Below, piece by piece: positions 34,725-43,569 of a DNA stretch of 64,000 bases. The notes beneath the pieces were generated by a model. The model was not told the origin of the DNA. It worked only from the letters and a program-made list of their open reading frames with translations, and ran no database searches. The position numbers and the translations under genes are program-made. Source of the stretch: Nocardiopsis_B mangrovi (GTDB taxonomy: Bacteria > Actinomycetota > Actinomycetes > Streptosporangiales > Streptosporangiaceae); NCBI RefSeq assembly GCF_042653925.1, contig NZ_JBHSFQ010000018.1, positions 1 through 64,000 of the forward strand, given 5' to 3'. Within the stretch, counting starts at the first letter, position 1; every line of letters begins with the position of its first letter.

Positions 34725-36122
34725 GTGCCCGCCCCCTCGACCCCCGGCCCGCGTCCGGAACCGGCGCCCGGCGCCCCGGACGCGCCGGACACGCCTCCCG
34801 TGTGGGCGCGCGTCACCGTGCGTGCGAAGCTCACCCTCATCTACACCGCCGCGTTCCTCATCGGCGGTGCGCTCCTGGTGGGCCTCAACTATTCGATCGT
34901 CTCGTCGAGCCTCGTGAGCCGCGCCATGATCCTCACGAGCGACGCGATCGCGCCCGCTCAGCCGGAACCGGAGGCGACGGACTGGAGCCCGACGGCCCCG
35001 GCCCCCGTTGTCCCCCCCTCGGCCCCGGCCACGGGCCCCTCCAATGGTGGGGAGACCGCAGGCCCGGCGCAGCCCCTTGAGGGCGGGGAGACCGGCGGCG
35101 CGGCGGAATCCGAGACGCTCGACCTCGCGACGTCGGTCGACGCCTACCAGGAGGGCGTGCTCTCCGATCTCCTCCTGCGCTCGGCGCTGGCCCTCGCGGC
35201 CATCACGGTGCTGGCGGCGGGGGCCGGGTGGCTGATCGTCGGGCGTCCGCTGCGCAGGCTGCACAAGGTCACCGAGACCGCGCGGAGGCTGTCCGAACAC
35301 GATCTCGACAGCCGGCTCGCCCTGACCGGCCCGGCGGACGAGTTCCGGGATCTCGGCGACACCTTCGACGGCATGCTGGAACGGCTGCAAGCGGCGTTCG
35401 AGAGCCAGCGCCGGTTCGTCGCCAACGCGTCCCATGAGCTGCGTACCCCCCTTGCGGTGCAGCGCGCGGCGGTGGAGGTGCCCTTGGAGCAGGGCCGGGT
35501 GCCCGAGGACCTGAAGCCCGCGCTGAACCGGGTGCTCGATTCGGTGGAGCGCAGCGAGCGGCTGATCGCCGGGCTGCTGCTGCTCGCCCGCTCCGACCGC
35601 GGCATCGACGAGACCGAGCCGGTCGACCTGCCGGATGCCGTCGGCCGGGTGGTGCGGCTGCTCACCGCGGACGCGTCGGCCGCGGGCGTCACGCTGCGAC
35701 CCGAGACGGAGGCGGTCGAGGTGCGGGGCGACCCGGTGCTGCTGGAGCACCTGGTGCGCAACCTGGTCGACAACGCGATCCGCTACAACCGCGCGGATGG
35801 CGAGGTCACCATCGGGGCGGCCCCGTACGACGGGGGCGCCGTGCTGCGGGTGGCGAACACCGGGCCGGAGGTCGCCGACGCCGATGTGCTCTTCGAGCCG
35901 TTCCACCGGGGCGGCTACGCCCGCACCCACCGGGCGGGCGGCGGGAGCGGCCTGGGCCTGTCGATCGTCCGTTCGGTGGTGACCGCGCACGGCGGCGAGG
36001 TGACGGCCGCCCCGCGCGAGGGCGGCGGCCTGGAGGTCACCGTCCGCCTGCCCGCGGCCGGCCCGCGCGCGCAGCGCGTGCCCGCCGCGGCGGGGGCGGA
36101 CGGGTCGCCCGCGGAGGGGTGA
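34725..36122 (+). CDS. Sensor histidine kinase (HAMP-HisKA-HATPase)
   Basis: GTG start two bases after the regulator stop; 465 residues. Two membrane helices (about 38-58 and 145-170) bracket a Pro/Gly-rich extracellular loop of low complexity. HAMP (GRPLRRLHKVTETARRLSEH) precedes the H-box NASHELRTPLAVQRAA, the N-box LVDNAIRYNRADG and the G-box GGGSGLGLSIVRSVV. The extracellular part has no recognised sensor fold, so the signal may be membrane stress or a peptide antibiotic, as for kinases next to ABC exporters. Confidence 0.92.
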   Translation: MPAPSTPGPRPEPAPGAPDAPDTPPVWARVTVRAKLTLIYTAAFLIGGALLVGLNYSIVSSSLVSRAMILTSDAIAPAQPEPEATDWSPTAPAPVVPPSAPATGPSNGGETAGPAQPLEGGETGGAAESETLDLATSVDAYQEGVLSDLLLRSALALAAITVLAAGAGWLIVGRPLRRLHKVTETARRLSEHDLDSRLALTGPADEFRDLGDTFDGMLERLQAAFESQRRFVANASHELRTPLAVQRAAVEVPLEQGRVPEDLKPALNRVLDSVERSERLIAGLLLLARSDRGIDETEPVDLPDAVGRVVRLLTADASAAGVTLRPETEAVEVRGDPVLLEHLVRNLVDNAIRYNRADGEVTIGAAPYDGGAVLRVANTGPEVADADVLFEPFHRGGYARTHRAGGGSGLGLSIVRSVVTAHGGEVTAAPREGGGLEVTVRLPAAGPRAQRVPAAAGADGSPAEG

Positions 36123-36212
36123 CCGGGTCGCGGGCCGCCCGGCCCCGGCAGGTTCGACGGCCGCCGACCGGGCGTCCGCGCGCCGGGCGACCCGGGGCGG
36201 TGCGGCGGACAC

Positions 36213-36242
36213 ACCGGGTCCCCGCTCCTGCGGGAACCCGGT
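36213..36242. terminator. Hairpin between convergent kinase and ferredoxin genes
   Basis: A 13-bp stem (36213-36225 with 36230-36242, one mismatch) and a 4-nt loop lies between two converging genes. Likely bidirectional terminator. Confidence 0.55.
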
Positions 36243-36270
36243 TCCACCGCCCGCTACCGGTCCGCCGCCG

Positions 36271-36465
36271 TCACTCCTCCACGGCGATGGCCAGCGCCGG
36301 GCACACGGCCGCGGCCTGCCGGACGTCCTCGGCCTGGTCCGCGGGCGGCTCCGCGTTCAGCAGCACCACGATGCCGTCCTCGTCCCGCTGGTCGAACACC
36401 TCCATGGCGGCCGTCACGCACTGCCCGGAGGCGACGCATTTGTCCTGTTCGATGGTCACCTTCAT
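36271..36465 (-). CDS. P450-associated 3Fe-4S-type ferredoxin
   Basis: The 64-residue acidic protein has cluster ligands in KCVASGQCVTAA (CxxSxxC) and AAAVCPALAI (CP). The residue in the usual fourth-ligand position is Ser, as in single-cluster ferredoxins that donate electrons to bacterial P450s. It follows the P450 gene (36525-37736) by 59 bp on the same strand and is the probable direct donor to it. Confidence 0.92.
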   Translation of the reverse strand: MKVTIEQDKCVASGQCVTAAMEVFDQRDEDGIVVLLNAEPPADQAEDVRQAAAVCPALAIAVEE

Positions 36466-36524
36466 GGGATCCCCCTTGTCGTCGTCACCGCCGGCCGCGC
36501 TCCGCGCCGGCGCAGGTCACCAGG

Positions 36525-37736
36525 TCACCAGGTCACGGGGAGTTCGTGGACCCCGTACACCGACCCGTCGTGCTTGAACGGCAGCTCCTCCAGCGCCGCG
36601 GCCGCCCGCAGGGTGGGGATGCGCCGGTAGAGCGTGCTGTAGACGACCTGCAACTCCATCCGGGCCAGCGGCTGGCCCAGGCACTGGTGGACCCCGAAGC
36701 CGAACGCCACGTGGCGGCGGGCGTCGCGGTGGATGTCCAGCCGGTCGGGCTCGGGGAAGACCTCGGGGTCGCGGTTGCCGATGTCGTTGGCCATGATCAC
36801 GCCCTCGCCGGCGCGGATGGTCAGGCCACCGATCTCGATGTCCTCCAGCGCCACCCGGCGCCGCCCGTTGTGCGTGATGTTCAGGTAGCGCAGGAGTTCC
36901 TCGACGGCCCCGGCCACCAGTTTCGGATCGTCCGATGCGCGCAGGGCGGCCAGCTGGCCGGGGTTGTCGAGCAGGGCCAGGGTGCCCAGCGCGATCATGT
37001 TCGCGGTGGTCTCGTGCCCCGCCAGCAGGAGCAGCACCCCCATGGACGCGGCCTCCTCGCGCTCCAGCTCCCCGGCCGTGACCCGGCCGGCCAGGCCGGA
37101 CAGCAGGTCCGCGCCGGGGGCGGCGAGCTTCTCGCCCATGAGGCCGTCGAGGTACGCGCTGAGGCGGCCGTGCGCGGCCGCACGCTCCTCCGGCGCCGCC
37201 TCGCGGCTGATGAGCCGCTTGCTGTTCTCCTGGAAGAAGTCGTGGTCGTCGTAGGGCACGCCGAGCAGTTCGCAGATCACGAGCGAGGGCACCGGCAGGG
37301 CGAACGCCTGCATCAGGTCCACCGGCTTGGGGCCGGCCAGCATGGCGTCGATCAGGTCGTCGACGATCTTCTGCACGGCCGGGCGCATCGCCTCCACGCG
37401 CTTGATCGTGAAGGGCGCGGTCACCATCCGGCGCAGCCGCGCGTGCTCCGGGTCGTCCATCAGGATGAAGCCGATCTTCCCGCCGTGGACGGGGGCCGAA
37501 CTCGGGTACCCGGGCCGGCTGATGTCGGCGCTGACCCGCGGGTCGGCCAGCAGCGCCCGCTGTTCGGCGTAACGGGTCACCACCCACGGCGTGCTGCCGT
37601 CCCAGAGCCGGACCCGGGAGAGCGGCCCCTCCTCCTGCCGGGCCCGCAGGGTCGGCGGCGGATCGAACGGGCATCCCGCGGCCCGCTCCATCGGGAACTC
37701 CGGAATCTCGGCGACGGGGTCGGACATGGTGGTCAT
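36525..37736 (-). CDS. Cytochrome P450 (bacterial class I)
   Basis: The 403-residue protein has the I-helix oxygen-binding motif LLLAGHETTANMIALG, K-helix ExxR in VEELLRYL and the heme Cys loop FGFGVHQCLGQPLARME. Overall it resembles the CYP105-like actinomycete group used for secondary-metabolite or xenobiotic hydroxylation. It is in line with the reductase upstream (82-bp gap) and a ferredoxin downstream, so a full electron chain is encoded here. Substrate unknown. Confidence 0.93.
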   Translation of the reverse strand: MTTMSDPVAEIPEFPMERAAGCPFDPPPTLRARQEEGPLSRVRLWDGSTPWVVTRYAEQRALLADPRVSADISRPGYPSSAPVHGGKIGFILMDDPEHARLRRMVTAPFTIKRVEAMRPAVQKIVDDLIDAMLAGPKPVDLMQAFALPVPSLVICELLGVPYDDHDFFQENSKRLISREAAPEERAAAHGRLSAYLDGLMGEKLAAPGADLLSGLAGRVTAGELEREEAASMGVLLLLAGHETTANMIALGTLALLDNPGQLAALRASDDPKLVAGAVEELLRYLNITHNGRRRVALEDIEIGGLTIRAGEGVIMANDIGNRDPEVFPEPDRLDIHRDARRHVAFGFGVHQCLGQPLARMELQVVYSTLYRRIPTLRAAAALEELPFKHDGSVYGVHELPVTW

Positions 37737-37818
37737 GGTCTTCCTCCAGCATCGGATGTGCGCCCCGCTGCGCGCGGCCGGCCGCGCGGCGGCGGAGCTC
37801 CTACGGTGGACTGCGGGG

Positions 37819-39048
37819 TCACCGGCCCGCAGGGGAGCCGGTGGACGCGGGCGCCGGCGCCCGGTCCGGTTCGGCGGGGTCCCAGAACGCGTCGGCGAGC
37901 CGCTGGCGCAGCATCCGGGCCTGCTTGGGCATGTTCCAGCCCAGGACCCCGGTGACCGCGCCGGCGCGGCGGTAGAGGGCGACGAAGCGCCGGTCGGCGA
38001 CGTCGCCGTCCACGACCGTGGCCTCGGCGTCGGCGGACAGCACGCCGTGGACGTGGATCTTGGCGTCGAACTGGTCGGTCCAGAAGTAGGGCACGGGGGC
38101 GTAGGGCCGGTCGTCGCCGAGGACGGCGCCCGCGACGGCGGCGGCCTGCTCGGTGGCGTTGGTGCGGTTCTCCAGCCGGATCAGTGTGCCGAGCCGCTCG
38201 TGGTGCCAGCGGGCCACGTCGCCCACCGCGTAGACCCCCTCCGCCGCCCGGCAGCGGGAGTCGCACACCAGCCCGTTGTCGACCCGCAGGCCGCTGCCCG
38301 CGAGCCAGTCCGTGGCGGGCGCGGCGCCGAGCGCGACCACCACCGTGTCGGCGGGCAGCACCTCCCCGGTGTCCAGGCGCACGCCGGCGACCCGCCCGTC
38401 GCGCTCGGTGGGCCCGCTGACCGCGGCGCCGAGCCGCAGGGCGACCCCGCGCTCGGTGTGCAGCCCGGCGAGCAGCTCCGAGGCCAGGGGGCCGAACTGG
38501 AGGGCCAGCGGGGCCGGCTGAGGGCCGGCCAGGGTGACCGCCAGGCCCATCTGCCGCGCGGTGGCGGCGGCCTCGGCGCCGAGAACGCCGTCGCCGACGA
38601 CCACGACCCGTTCGGACGCCAACAGGTCCCGGCGCAGGGCCGCCGCGTCGTCGAGTGTGCGCAGCACGTGCACGCCGGCCAGGCCGTCCTGCCCCGGAAG
38701 CGTGCGGGGCCGCAGCCCGGTGGCCACGACGACGGCGTCGGCCCGCAGCTCGCGGCCGGACGCGGTGCGGACGGTGCGCTCCGCCGCGTCCAGGCCGGTG
38801 GCCGGGTCGCCGAGGATGAACTCGGCGTCGAGGCGGTCCAAGAGCTCCTGCGGCCGCAGCCGGGTCCGCTCGGGTTCCCAGGCGCCCGAGAGCACCTGTT
38901 TGGACAGCGGCGGCCGGTCATAGGGCGGGTGTGATTCGGCGCCGAGCAGGGTCAGCGCCCCCTCGTAGCCCTTGCGGCGCAGCGCCTCGGCCGTGGCCAG
39001 CCCGGCAGCGGAGGCGCCGACCACGAGGACGCCCGACGGGGCCGTCAT
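37819..39048 (-). CDS. Ferredoxin reductase (FAD, NAD(P)H dependent)
   Basis: ATG 39048 overlaps the ferredoxin stop (ATGA); 409 residues. The FAD fingerprint is GVLVVGASAAGLATAEALR, the NAD(P)H-binding turn is RVVVVGDGVLGAEAAATA, and the second FAD motif is GVYAVGDVARW. The C-terminal region (TDQFDAKIHVHGVLS) is the interface domain of the putidaredoxin-reductase type. It moves electrons from NAD(P)H to the two ferredoxins of this cassette. Confidence 0.92.
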   Translation of the reverse strand: MTAPSGVLVVGASAAGLATAEALRRKGYEGALTLLGAESHPPYDRPPLSKQVLSGAWEPERTRLRPQELLDRLDAEFILGDPATGLDAAERTVRTASGRELRADAVVVATGLRPRTLPGQDGLAGVHVLRTLDDAAALRRDLLASERVVVVGDGVLGAEAAATARQMGLAVTLAGPQPAPLALQFGPLASELLAGLHTERGVALRLGAAVSGPTERDGRVAGVRLDTGEVLPADTVVVALGAAPATDWLAGSGLRVDNGLVCDSRCRAAEGVYAVGDVARWHHERLGTLIRLENRTNATEQAAAVAGAVLGDDRPYAPVPYFWTDQFDAKIHVHGVLSADAEATVVDGDVADRRFVALYRRAGAVTGVLGWNMPKQARMLRQRLADAFWDPAEPDRAPAPASTGSPAGR

Positions 39049-39245
39049 GCGTTCTCGTCCAGCGCGATCGCGGCGGCGGGGCACACGTCGGCCGCCTCGC
39101 GGACCGCCGCGTGCTCCGCCTCGTCCGGCAGCGCGTCGAGCAGGACCACGATGCCGTCCTCGTCGCGCTGGTCGAACACCGCGGGAGCGAGCAGCACGCA
39201 CTGGCCGGCGCCGCAGCACTTGTCCTCGTCCACACTGACCTTCAC
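39045..39245 (-). CDS. P450-associated 3Fe-4S-type ferredoxin
   Basis: The 66-residue acidic protein has cluster ligands in KCCGAGQCVLLA and DVCPAAAI. Ala stands where a fourth ligand Cys would be, and an extra Cys follows the first ligand. It is 4-bp coupled to both neighbours (TetR upstream, reductase downstream). It shares the internal block FDQRDEDGIVVLL with the other ferredoxin here, indicating a recent common origin. Likely donor to the P450 at 39961-41196. Confidence 0.92.
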   Translation of the reverse strand: MKVSVDEDKCCGAGQCVLLAPAVFDQRDEDGIVVLLDALPDEAEHAAVREAADVCPAAAIALDENA

Positions 39246-39967
39246 CGCTGGTCCTCCTCGGGCCGCTCATCGGACGGGGCCGCGACGGGCCCCGGTGGCT
39301 CTCGGGTCGCCTGTACGGGCGTGACCGGCGCCAGCCACAGGCCGGTGATCGCGTCGATCAGCCCGGTCGCCGCGTCGTCCCAGGTGGGCCGGTGCGTGGG
39401 GGTGCCGTTGGCGAGGGCGCGCTCCCGCCGGGCACACGTGGTCATGATCAGGAACGAGGTCATGTCGTTGCGCTCGCTGCGGACCTCCGCCGGCATCTCG
39501 GGCAGGCACCGGTCGAGCTCGCCGACGATCCGCTGTAGCGACGGGACGCTGAGGGCCTCGTCGACCATGATCGAGGCGAGACCGGGGTCGGCCATCACCT
39601 GGGCGCCGAACCGCGCGAACCACGTGGGGCTGCCCGTGGCGGCCAGGTGCCGGGTGACCGGGCGCACCAGGCAGGCGACCCAGTCCCGCAGATCGTCGGA
39701 GCCGCCGAGCTCGGCCACCATGCGCTCGCGCAGCCGTTCGGTGTGCAGGGAGTGCTTGCGCGCGATGGCCCGCACCAGCTCCTCCTTGCCGCCGAAGTGG
39801 TAGCCGACGGCGAAGTTGTTGCCCTGCCCCGCCGCCTCGCTCACCTGGCGGTTGGACACCGCGCGCACGCCGTGCTCGGCGAACAGCCGTTCGGCGGCCG
39901 ACAGGATCGCCTCCCGGGTCTCCTCGGCCCGCTCGGCGCGCGCGCTCTTCCCGGTGGTGGTCACCAC
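39242..39967 (-). CDS. TetR-family repressor of the P450 cassette
   Basis: The 241-residue protein has a GTG start overlapping the P450 stop. HTH: ETREAILSAAERLFAEHG then NRQVSEAAGQGNNFAVGYHF, and a variable C-terminal ligand domain. The TAAGTCA-N6-TGACTTA palindrome in front of the operon is the likely site. By position it should repress both the P450 operon and the divergent exporter. Ligand unknown, possibly a P450 substrate. Confidence 0.9.
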   Translation of the reverse strand: MVTTTGKSARAERAEETREAILSAAERLFAEHGVRAVSNRQVSEAAGQGNNFAVGYHFGGKEELVRAIARKHSLHTERLRERMVAELGGSDDLRDWVACLVRPVTRHLAATGSPTWFARFGAQVMADPGLASIMVDEALSVPSLQRIVGELDRCLPEMPAEVRSERNDMTSFLIMTTCARRERALANGTPTHRPTWDDAATGLIDAITGLWLAPVTPVQATREPPGPVAAPSDERPEEDQR

Positions 39968-41196
39968 CGCACCGGGACCTCGTCGAGGCCGCCGACGACC
40001 AGGCCCTCGCGGCGGCGGAGGTCCGTTGCGTCGACCGCGAGTTCGAGGGTGGGCAGCCGGCGCAGCAGGACGTCGAGCACGGCCTGGAGCTCGGTGCGGG
40101 CCAGCGCCTGCCCGAGGCAGGAGTGGGCGCCGGAGCCGAAGGCCAGGTGGGGGTTGGGGCTGCGGTCCAGAACCATGCCGCCGGCGCCGTCGAAGGCGCT
40201 CTCGTCGCGGTTGGCCGCCGCCATGTTGCAGATCACGGTGGTGCCGTTCGCGACGACCGTGCCGCCGATCTCGACGTCCTTGGTGATGTAGCGCGGCAGC
40301 CCGAAGCCGCCGTTGGCGTCGAACCGCAGCGCCTCCTCCACGGCCGTGCGGACCAGCGACGGGTCCGCCAGCAGGCGCTCCCAGCGCCGCCGGTCGGACA
40401 GCAGCATCGCGGCCATCTTCCCGATCATGTTCGAGGTGGTCTCGTGCCCGGCGACCAGCAGCCCCATGCCGGTGGCGATCAGCGCGGCGTCGGGCATCCG
40501 CTCGCCCGCGGAGTCGGTGGCGACGATGAGCTCGCTGAGCAGGTCGTCACCCGGTCGCGCGCGCTTGGCGGTGATGTGGGCCGTCATGTACGCCGCGAAC
40601 TCGGCCTGGGCCGCGCCGATCTCGGCCTCGGAGTACCTGGTCAGGTTGAGCAGGGTGTCGGACCAGAAGGAGAACTCGTCGCGGTCGGACTCGGGGACCC
40701 CGAGCATGTCGCAGATGACCCACACCGGCAGTGGGAAGCCCAGGTTCGCCGTGAGGTCCGCGGGGTGGCCGTTGGCCACCATGTCGTCGATGAGCCGCTC
40801 GGCCATCGCCTCGATCCCGGGGCGCAGGGCGGACATGCGCTTGGCGGTGAACCACTTGCCCACCATCCGCCGCCACTTCAGGTGGGCCTCACCGGATTCG
40901 GGGAGCGAGGACGCCATGTCGCTGTTGAACAGACCGCCGGACTCGGTGTCGGAGAGCCGGGCGGCTCCGTCGGCGTCCAGCCGCCGGCCGAACCGCGGAT
41001 CGGCCAGGACCTTCTTGACGTCCTCGTAGCGCGTGACCAGCGACGCCTCGTCCCCGCTGGGGAGCCTCACCCGCGCCACGGGGCACTGCCGCCGCAGCCG
41101 CTCCCATTCCGCCGGCGGCTCCAGCGCCGCCTCGCTGGGGATGGGGTAGCTCAACGCCGGCCCGCTGTCACCCTGACCCACCATCTGATCCACCAT
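39961..41196 (-). CDS. Cytochrome P450 (bacterial class I)
   Basis: I choose ATG 41196, which follows AAAGGA; the 21 codons upstream would run into the operator. 411 residues with the I-helix motif LLVAGHETTSNMIGKM, ExxR in VEEALRFD, and the heme loop FGSGAHSCLGQALARTEL. First gene of a cassette in which regulator, ferredoxin, reductase, second P450 and second ferredoxin follow, with 4-8 bp overlaps for the first four. It is distinct from the second P450 in sequence, so two oxidations or two substrates are likely. Confidence 0.93.
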   Translation of the reverse strand: MVDQMVGQGDSGPALSYPIPSEAALEPPAEWERLRRQCPVARVRLPSGDEASLVTRYEDVKKVLADPRFGRRLDADGAARLSDTESGGLFNSDMASSLPESGEAHLKWRRMVGKWFTAKRMSALRPGIEAMAERLIDDMVANGHPADLTANLGFPLPVWVICDMLGVPESDRDEFSFWSDTLLNLTRYSEAEIGAAQAEFAAYMTAHITAKRARPGDDLLSELIVATDSAGERMPDAALIATGMGLLVAGHETTSNMIGKMAAMLLSDRRRWERLLADPSLVRTAVEEALRFDANGGFGLPRYITKDVEIGGTVVANGTTVICNMAAANRDESAFDGAGGMVLDRSPNPHLAFGSGAHSCLGQALARTELQAVLDVLLRRLPTLELAVDATDLRRREGLVVGGLDEVPVRW

Positions 41197-41251
41197 GCGG
41201 CGTCCTTTGATCGGTGTGCGATTCGTGGTCAGCCAACCCGATCGCATAATG

Positions 41252-41271
41252 TAAGTCAAGCGACTGACTTA
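41252..41271. promoter_or_regulatory. Palindromic TetR operator
   Basis: TAAGTCA (41252-41258) and TGACTTA (41265-41271) are perfect inverted repeats with a 6-bp spacer, inside an AT-rich segment between the divergent P450 and exporter genes. Size and symmetry fit a TetR dimer site. Confidence 0.68.
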
Positions 41272-41326
41272 AATAAAATCCGGATAAGCGGCAGTGCCGC
41301 GCACGTCGAGACGAAAGGCCCCTCCC

Positions 41327-42808
41327 ATGCCCACCGCTCACGCCTTATCCGACAAGGCGTCCCGGCCGCCGCGGGCCAACGCGCTCGTGCCGGTCCTGGC
41401 CTTCGGCGGCATCACCGTCTCGCTGATGCAGACCCTGGTGATCCCGCTGGTCCCGCGGCTGCCCGAGCTCCTGGGCACCTCGACGGCCGACGCCTCCTGG
41501 GTGATCACCGCCACACTGCTCGCCGCCGCCGTCGCCACGCCGGTGGTGGGGCGGCTGGGGGACATGTACGGCAAGCGGCGCATGCTCGTGGTCAGCCTGG
41601 TGCTGCTCGTCGTGGGCTCGGCCATCGGGGGCCTCAGCAACACCCTCGTGCCCATGCTCATCGGGCGGGTGCTCCAGGGCCTGGCCGCCGGCGTCATCCC
41701 CCTGGGGATCAGCATCATGCGCGACGAACTGCCGGCCGACCGGCTCGGCTCGGCGACCGCGCTGATGAGCGCCTCCCTGGGCGTGGGCGGCGCACTCGGC
41801 CTGCCCGCCGCCGCCTTCCTCGCCGAGCAGACCGACTGGCACGTCCTGTTCTGGACCGCCGCGGTCCTCGGCGCCGTCGTCACCGTGCTCGTGCTGGCCC
41901 TGGTGCCGGAGTCCGCGGTGCGCACGGGAGGGCGCTTCGACCTGGTGGGGGCGGCGGGGCTGTCGGCCGGGCTGATCTGCCTGCTGCTGGGGATCTCCAA
42001 GGGCGCCGACTGGGGCTGGACCAGCGCTCTCACCCTCGGCCTGTTCGCAGCGGCGGCCGCGGTCCTGGCGCTGTGGGGATGGTGGGAGCTGCGGACCGCG
42101 CGGCCGCTGGTGGACCTGCGCACCACCGCCCGCCGCCAAGTGCTCTTCACCAACCTGGCGTCGGCCGTGTTCGGGTTCGCGATGTTCGCGATGTCCCTGG
42201 TCCTGCCGCAGCTGCTCCAGCTGCCGGTGGCCACCGGCTACGGCCTCGGGCAGACGATGATGGTCGTGGGCCTGGTGATGGCGCCGTCGGGCCTGGTGAT
42301 GATGGCCATGGCACCGGTGTCCGCGCGCATCTCGAAGGCCAGGGGGCCCAAGGTCACCCTGATGCTCGGCGCCGTGGTCGTCGCCGCGGGCTACGGCTTG
42401 GGCGTCGCGCTGATGTCCGCCGTCTGGCAGCTCGTCATCGTCTCCAGCGTGATCGGGGCCGGCATCGGCCTCGCCTACGGCGCCATGCCCGCGCTGGTGA
42501 TGGCGGCCGTGCCGGTGTCGGAGACCGCCGCCGCCAACAGCCTCAACACGCTGATGCGCTCCATCGGCACCTCGGTCTCCAGCGCGGTGGCGGGGGTCGT
42601 CCTGGCCCAGATGACCGTCACGCTCGGGTCCGTCGCGGTCCCCTCCGTGGACGGCTTCCGGGTGATCATGGCGATCGGCGCGGGCGCGGCCCTCGTCGCC
42701 CTAGTGTTCGCGTTCTTCCTCCCGGGCCTGCGCCCGTCCGCACCGGACCCCGCCCTGGGACATCGGGCACCGGCGAACGCGGTGCCCGGCGGCGCGGGCG
42801 TCAGGTAG
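41327..42808 (+). CDS. DHA2-family MFS exporter with an early TTA codon
   Basis: ATG 41327 after AAAGG gives 493 residues with about 14 helices. The motif-A loop is GRLGDMYGKRRMLV, and helices 4-5 carry VLQGLAAGVIPLGISIMRDE and ASLGVGGALGLPAAA (antiporter motif C region). Codon 7 is TTA (41345-41347), one of two seen in this window, so translation should depend on the bldA tRNA. Divergent from the P450 operon across the TetR palindrome; it may export the oxidised product. Its end overlaps the convergent PepE gene by 8 bp. Confidence 0.9.
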   Translation: MPTAHALSDKASRPPRANALVPVLAFGGITVSLMQTLVIPLVPRLPELLGTSTADASWVITATLLAAAVATPVVGRLGDMYGKRRMLVVSLVLLVVGSAIGGLSNTLVPMLIGRVLQGLAAGVIPLGISIMRDELPADRLGSATALMSASLGVGGALGLPAAAFLAEQTDWHVLFWTAAVLGAVVTVLVLALVPESAVRTGGRFDLVGAAGLSAGLICLLLGISKGADWGWTSALTLGLFAAAAAVLALWGWWELRTARPLVDLRTTARRQVLFTNLASAVFGFAMFAMSLVLPQLLQLPVATGYGLGQTMMVVGLVMAPSGLVMMAMAPVSARISKARGPKVTLMLGAVVVAAGYGLGVALMSAVWQLVIVSSVIGAGIGLAYGAMPALVMAAVPVSETAAANSLNTLMRSIGTSVSSAVAGVVLAQMTVTLGSVAVPSVDGFRVIMAIGAGAALVALVFAFFLPGLRPSAPDPALGHRAPANAVPGGAGVR

Positions 42809-43562
42809 CGGGGCCGATGCCGTCCCTGCCGGAGAAGAGGCCGGTCACGTCGCCGGACACCTCGAACGGGCGCACGCCGCGGCGGAAGACGACGGCCGGG
42901 CCCGGCGCACCGGGCTGGACCGCCGAGCCGCCGATGCGCGCGTGCGGGGCGGGGCCGTCGCCGCCCCCGCTGACACGCAGGTAGGTCCCCTCGCGCAGGC
43001 CGAGGACGTCCACGTCGTCGACCTCCAGGAACTCGCCGAGCCGGGTCTCCCGCGTCTCCCCCTGGTGCGTCGAAGCGGGGTCGGCGTCCAGGTAGTGCGG
43101 GTTGATCTGGAACGGGAGCAGCCCCAGCGTGTCGAACGAGGGCGGCTCGACAATGGGCATGTCGTTGGTCGTGCGCAGGGTCGGCGCCGCGATGTTGGTC
43201 CCGGCGCTGGAGCCCATGTAGCGCAGGCCCGCTCCGACCGCCCCGCGCAGCGCGGTCATCAGGTCCAGCCGCTGCAAGGTGTCGACCAGGCGGAAGGTGT
43301 TGCCGCCGCCGACGAACACCGCCTGGGAGTCGGCCAGGACCGCGTGCGCCTCGTCTGTTGCGGGGAGCCCGCGCACGCGCAGCCCCTGCGTGGCGAACGC
43401 GTCGGCCACCCGCCGGGTGTAGGCCGGCCGGTCGCCGCCCGCGAACGGGACGAAGGTGACCTCGTCGCGCCCGTCGAGGAACTCCGCCACCGCCTCCCAG
43501 CCGTGGTCGAGGAAGCCGCGGCCGTGGTTGACCGAGTTCGAGAAGAGCAGCAGCTCGGGCAT
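42801..43562 (-). CDS. pepE: Peptidase E (S51 dipeptidase)
   Basis: ATG 43562 follows AGGAGG; 253 residues. The family signature is clear: VFVGGGNTFRLVDTL, the nucleophile Ser in MGSSAGTNIA, and the QINPHYLD block with the catalytic-region His. Peptidase E cleaves N-terminal aspartyl dipeptides in the cytoplasm. It follows the IclR regulator by 7 bp and lies opposite an OPT peptide transporter, which supports a role in using imported small peptides. Its 3' end overlaps the convergent MFS gene. Confidence 0.9.
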   Translation of the reverse strand: MPELLLFSNSVNHGRGFLDHGWEAVAEFLDGRDEVTFVPFAGGDRPAYTRRVADAFATQGLRVRGLPATDEAHAVLADSQAVFVGGGNTFRLVDTLQRLDLMTALRGAVGAGLRYMGSSAGTNIAAPTLRTTNDMPIVEPPSFDTLGLLPFQINPHYLDADPASTHQGETRETRLGEFLEVDDVDVLGLREGTYLRVSGGGDGPAPHARIGGSAVQPGAPGPAVVFRRGVRPFEVSGDVTGLFSGRDGIGPAT

Positions 43563-43569
43563 GGTCCTC

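Noticed and set aside
37585..38934. Long plus-strand frames opposite the ferredoxin reductase
   Set aside because: Antisense shadows of the reductase, whose nucleotide-binding fingerprints are on the minus strand.
40123..42984. Long frame covering P450 antisense, the TetR palindrome and the exporter in a shifted frame
   Set aside because: It crosses an AT-rich promoter and has no recognisable domain; both real genes are unambiguous in other frames.
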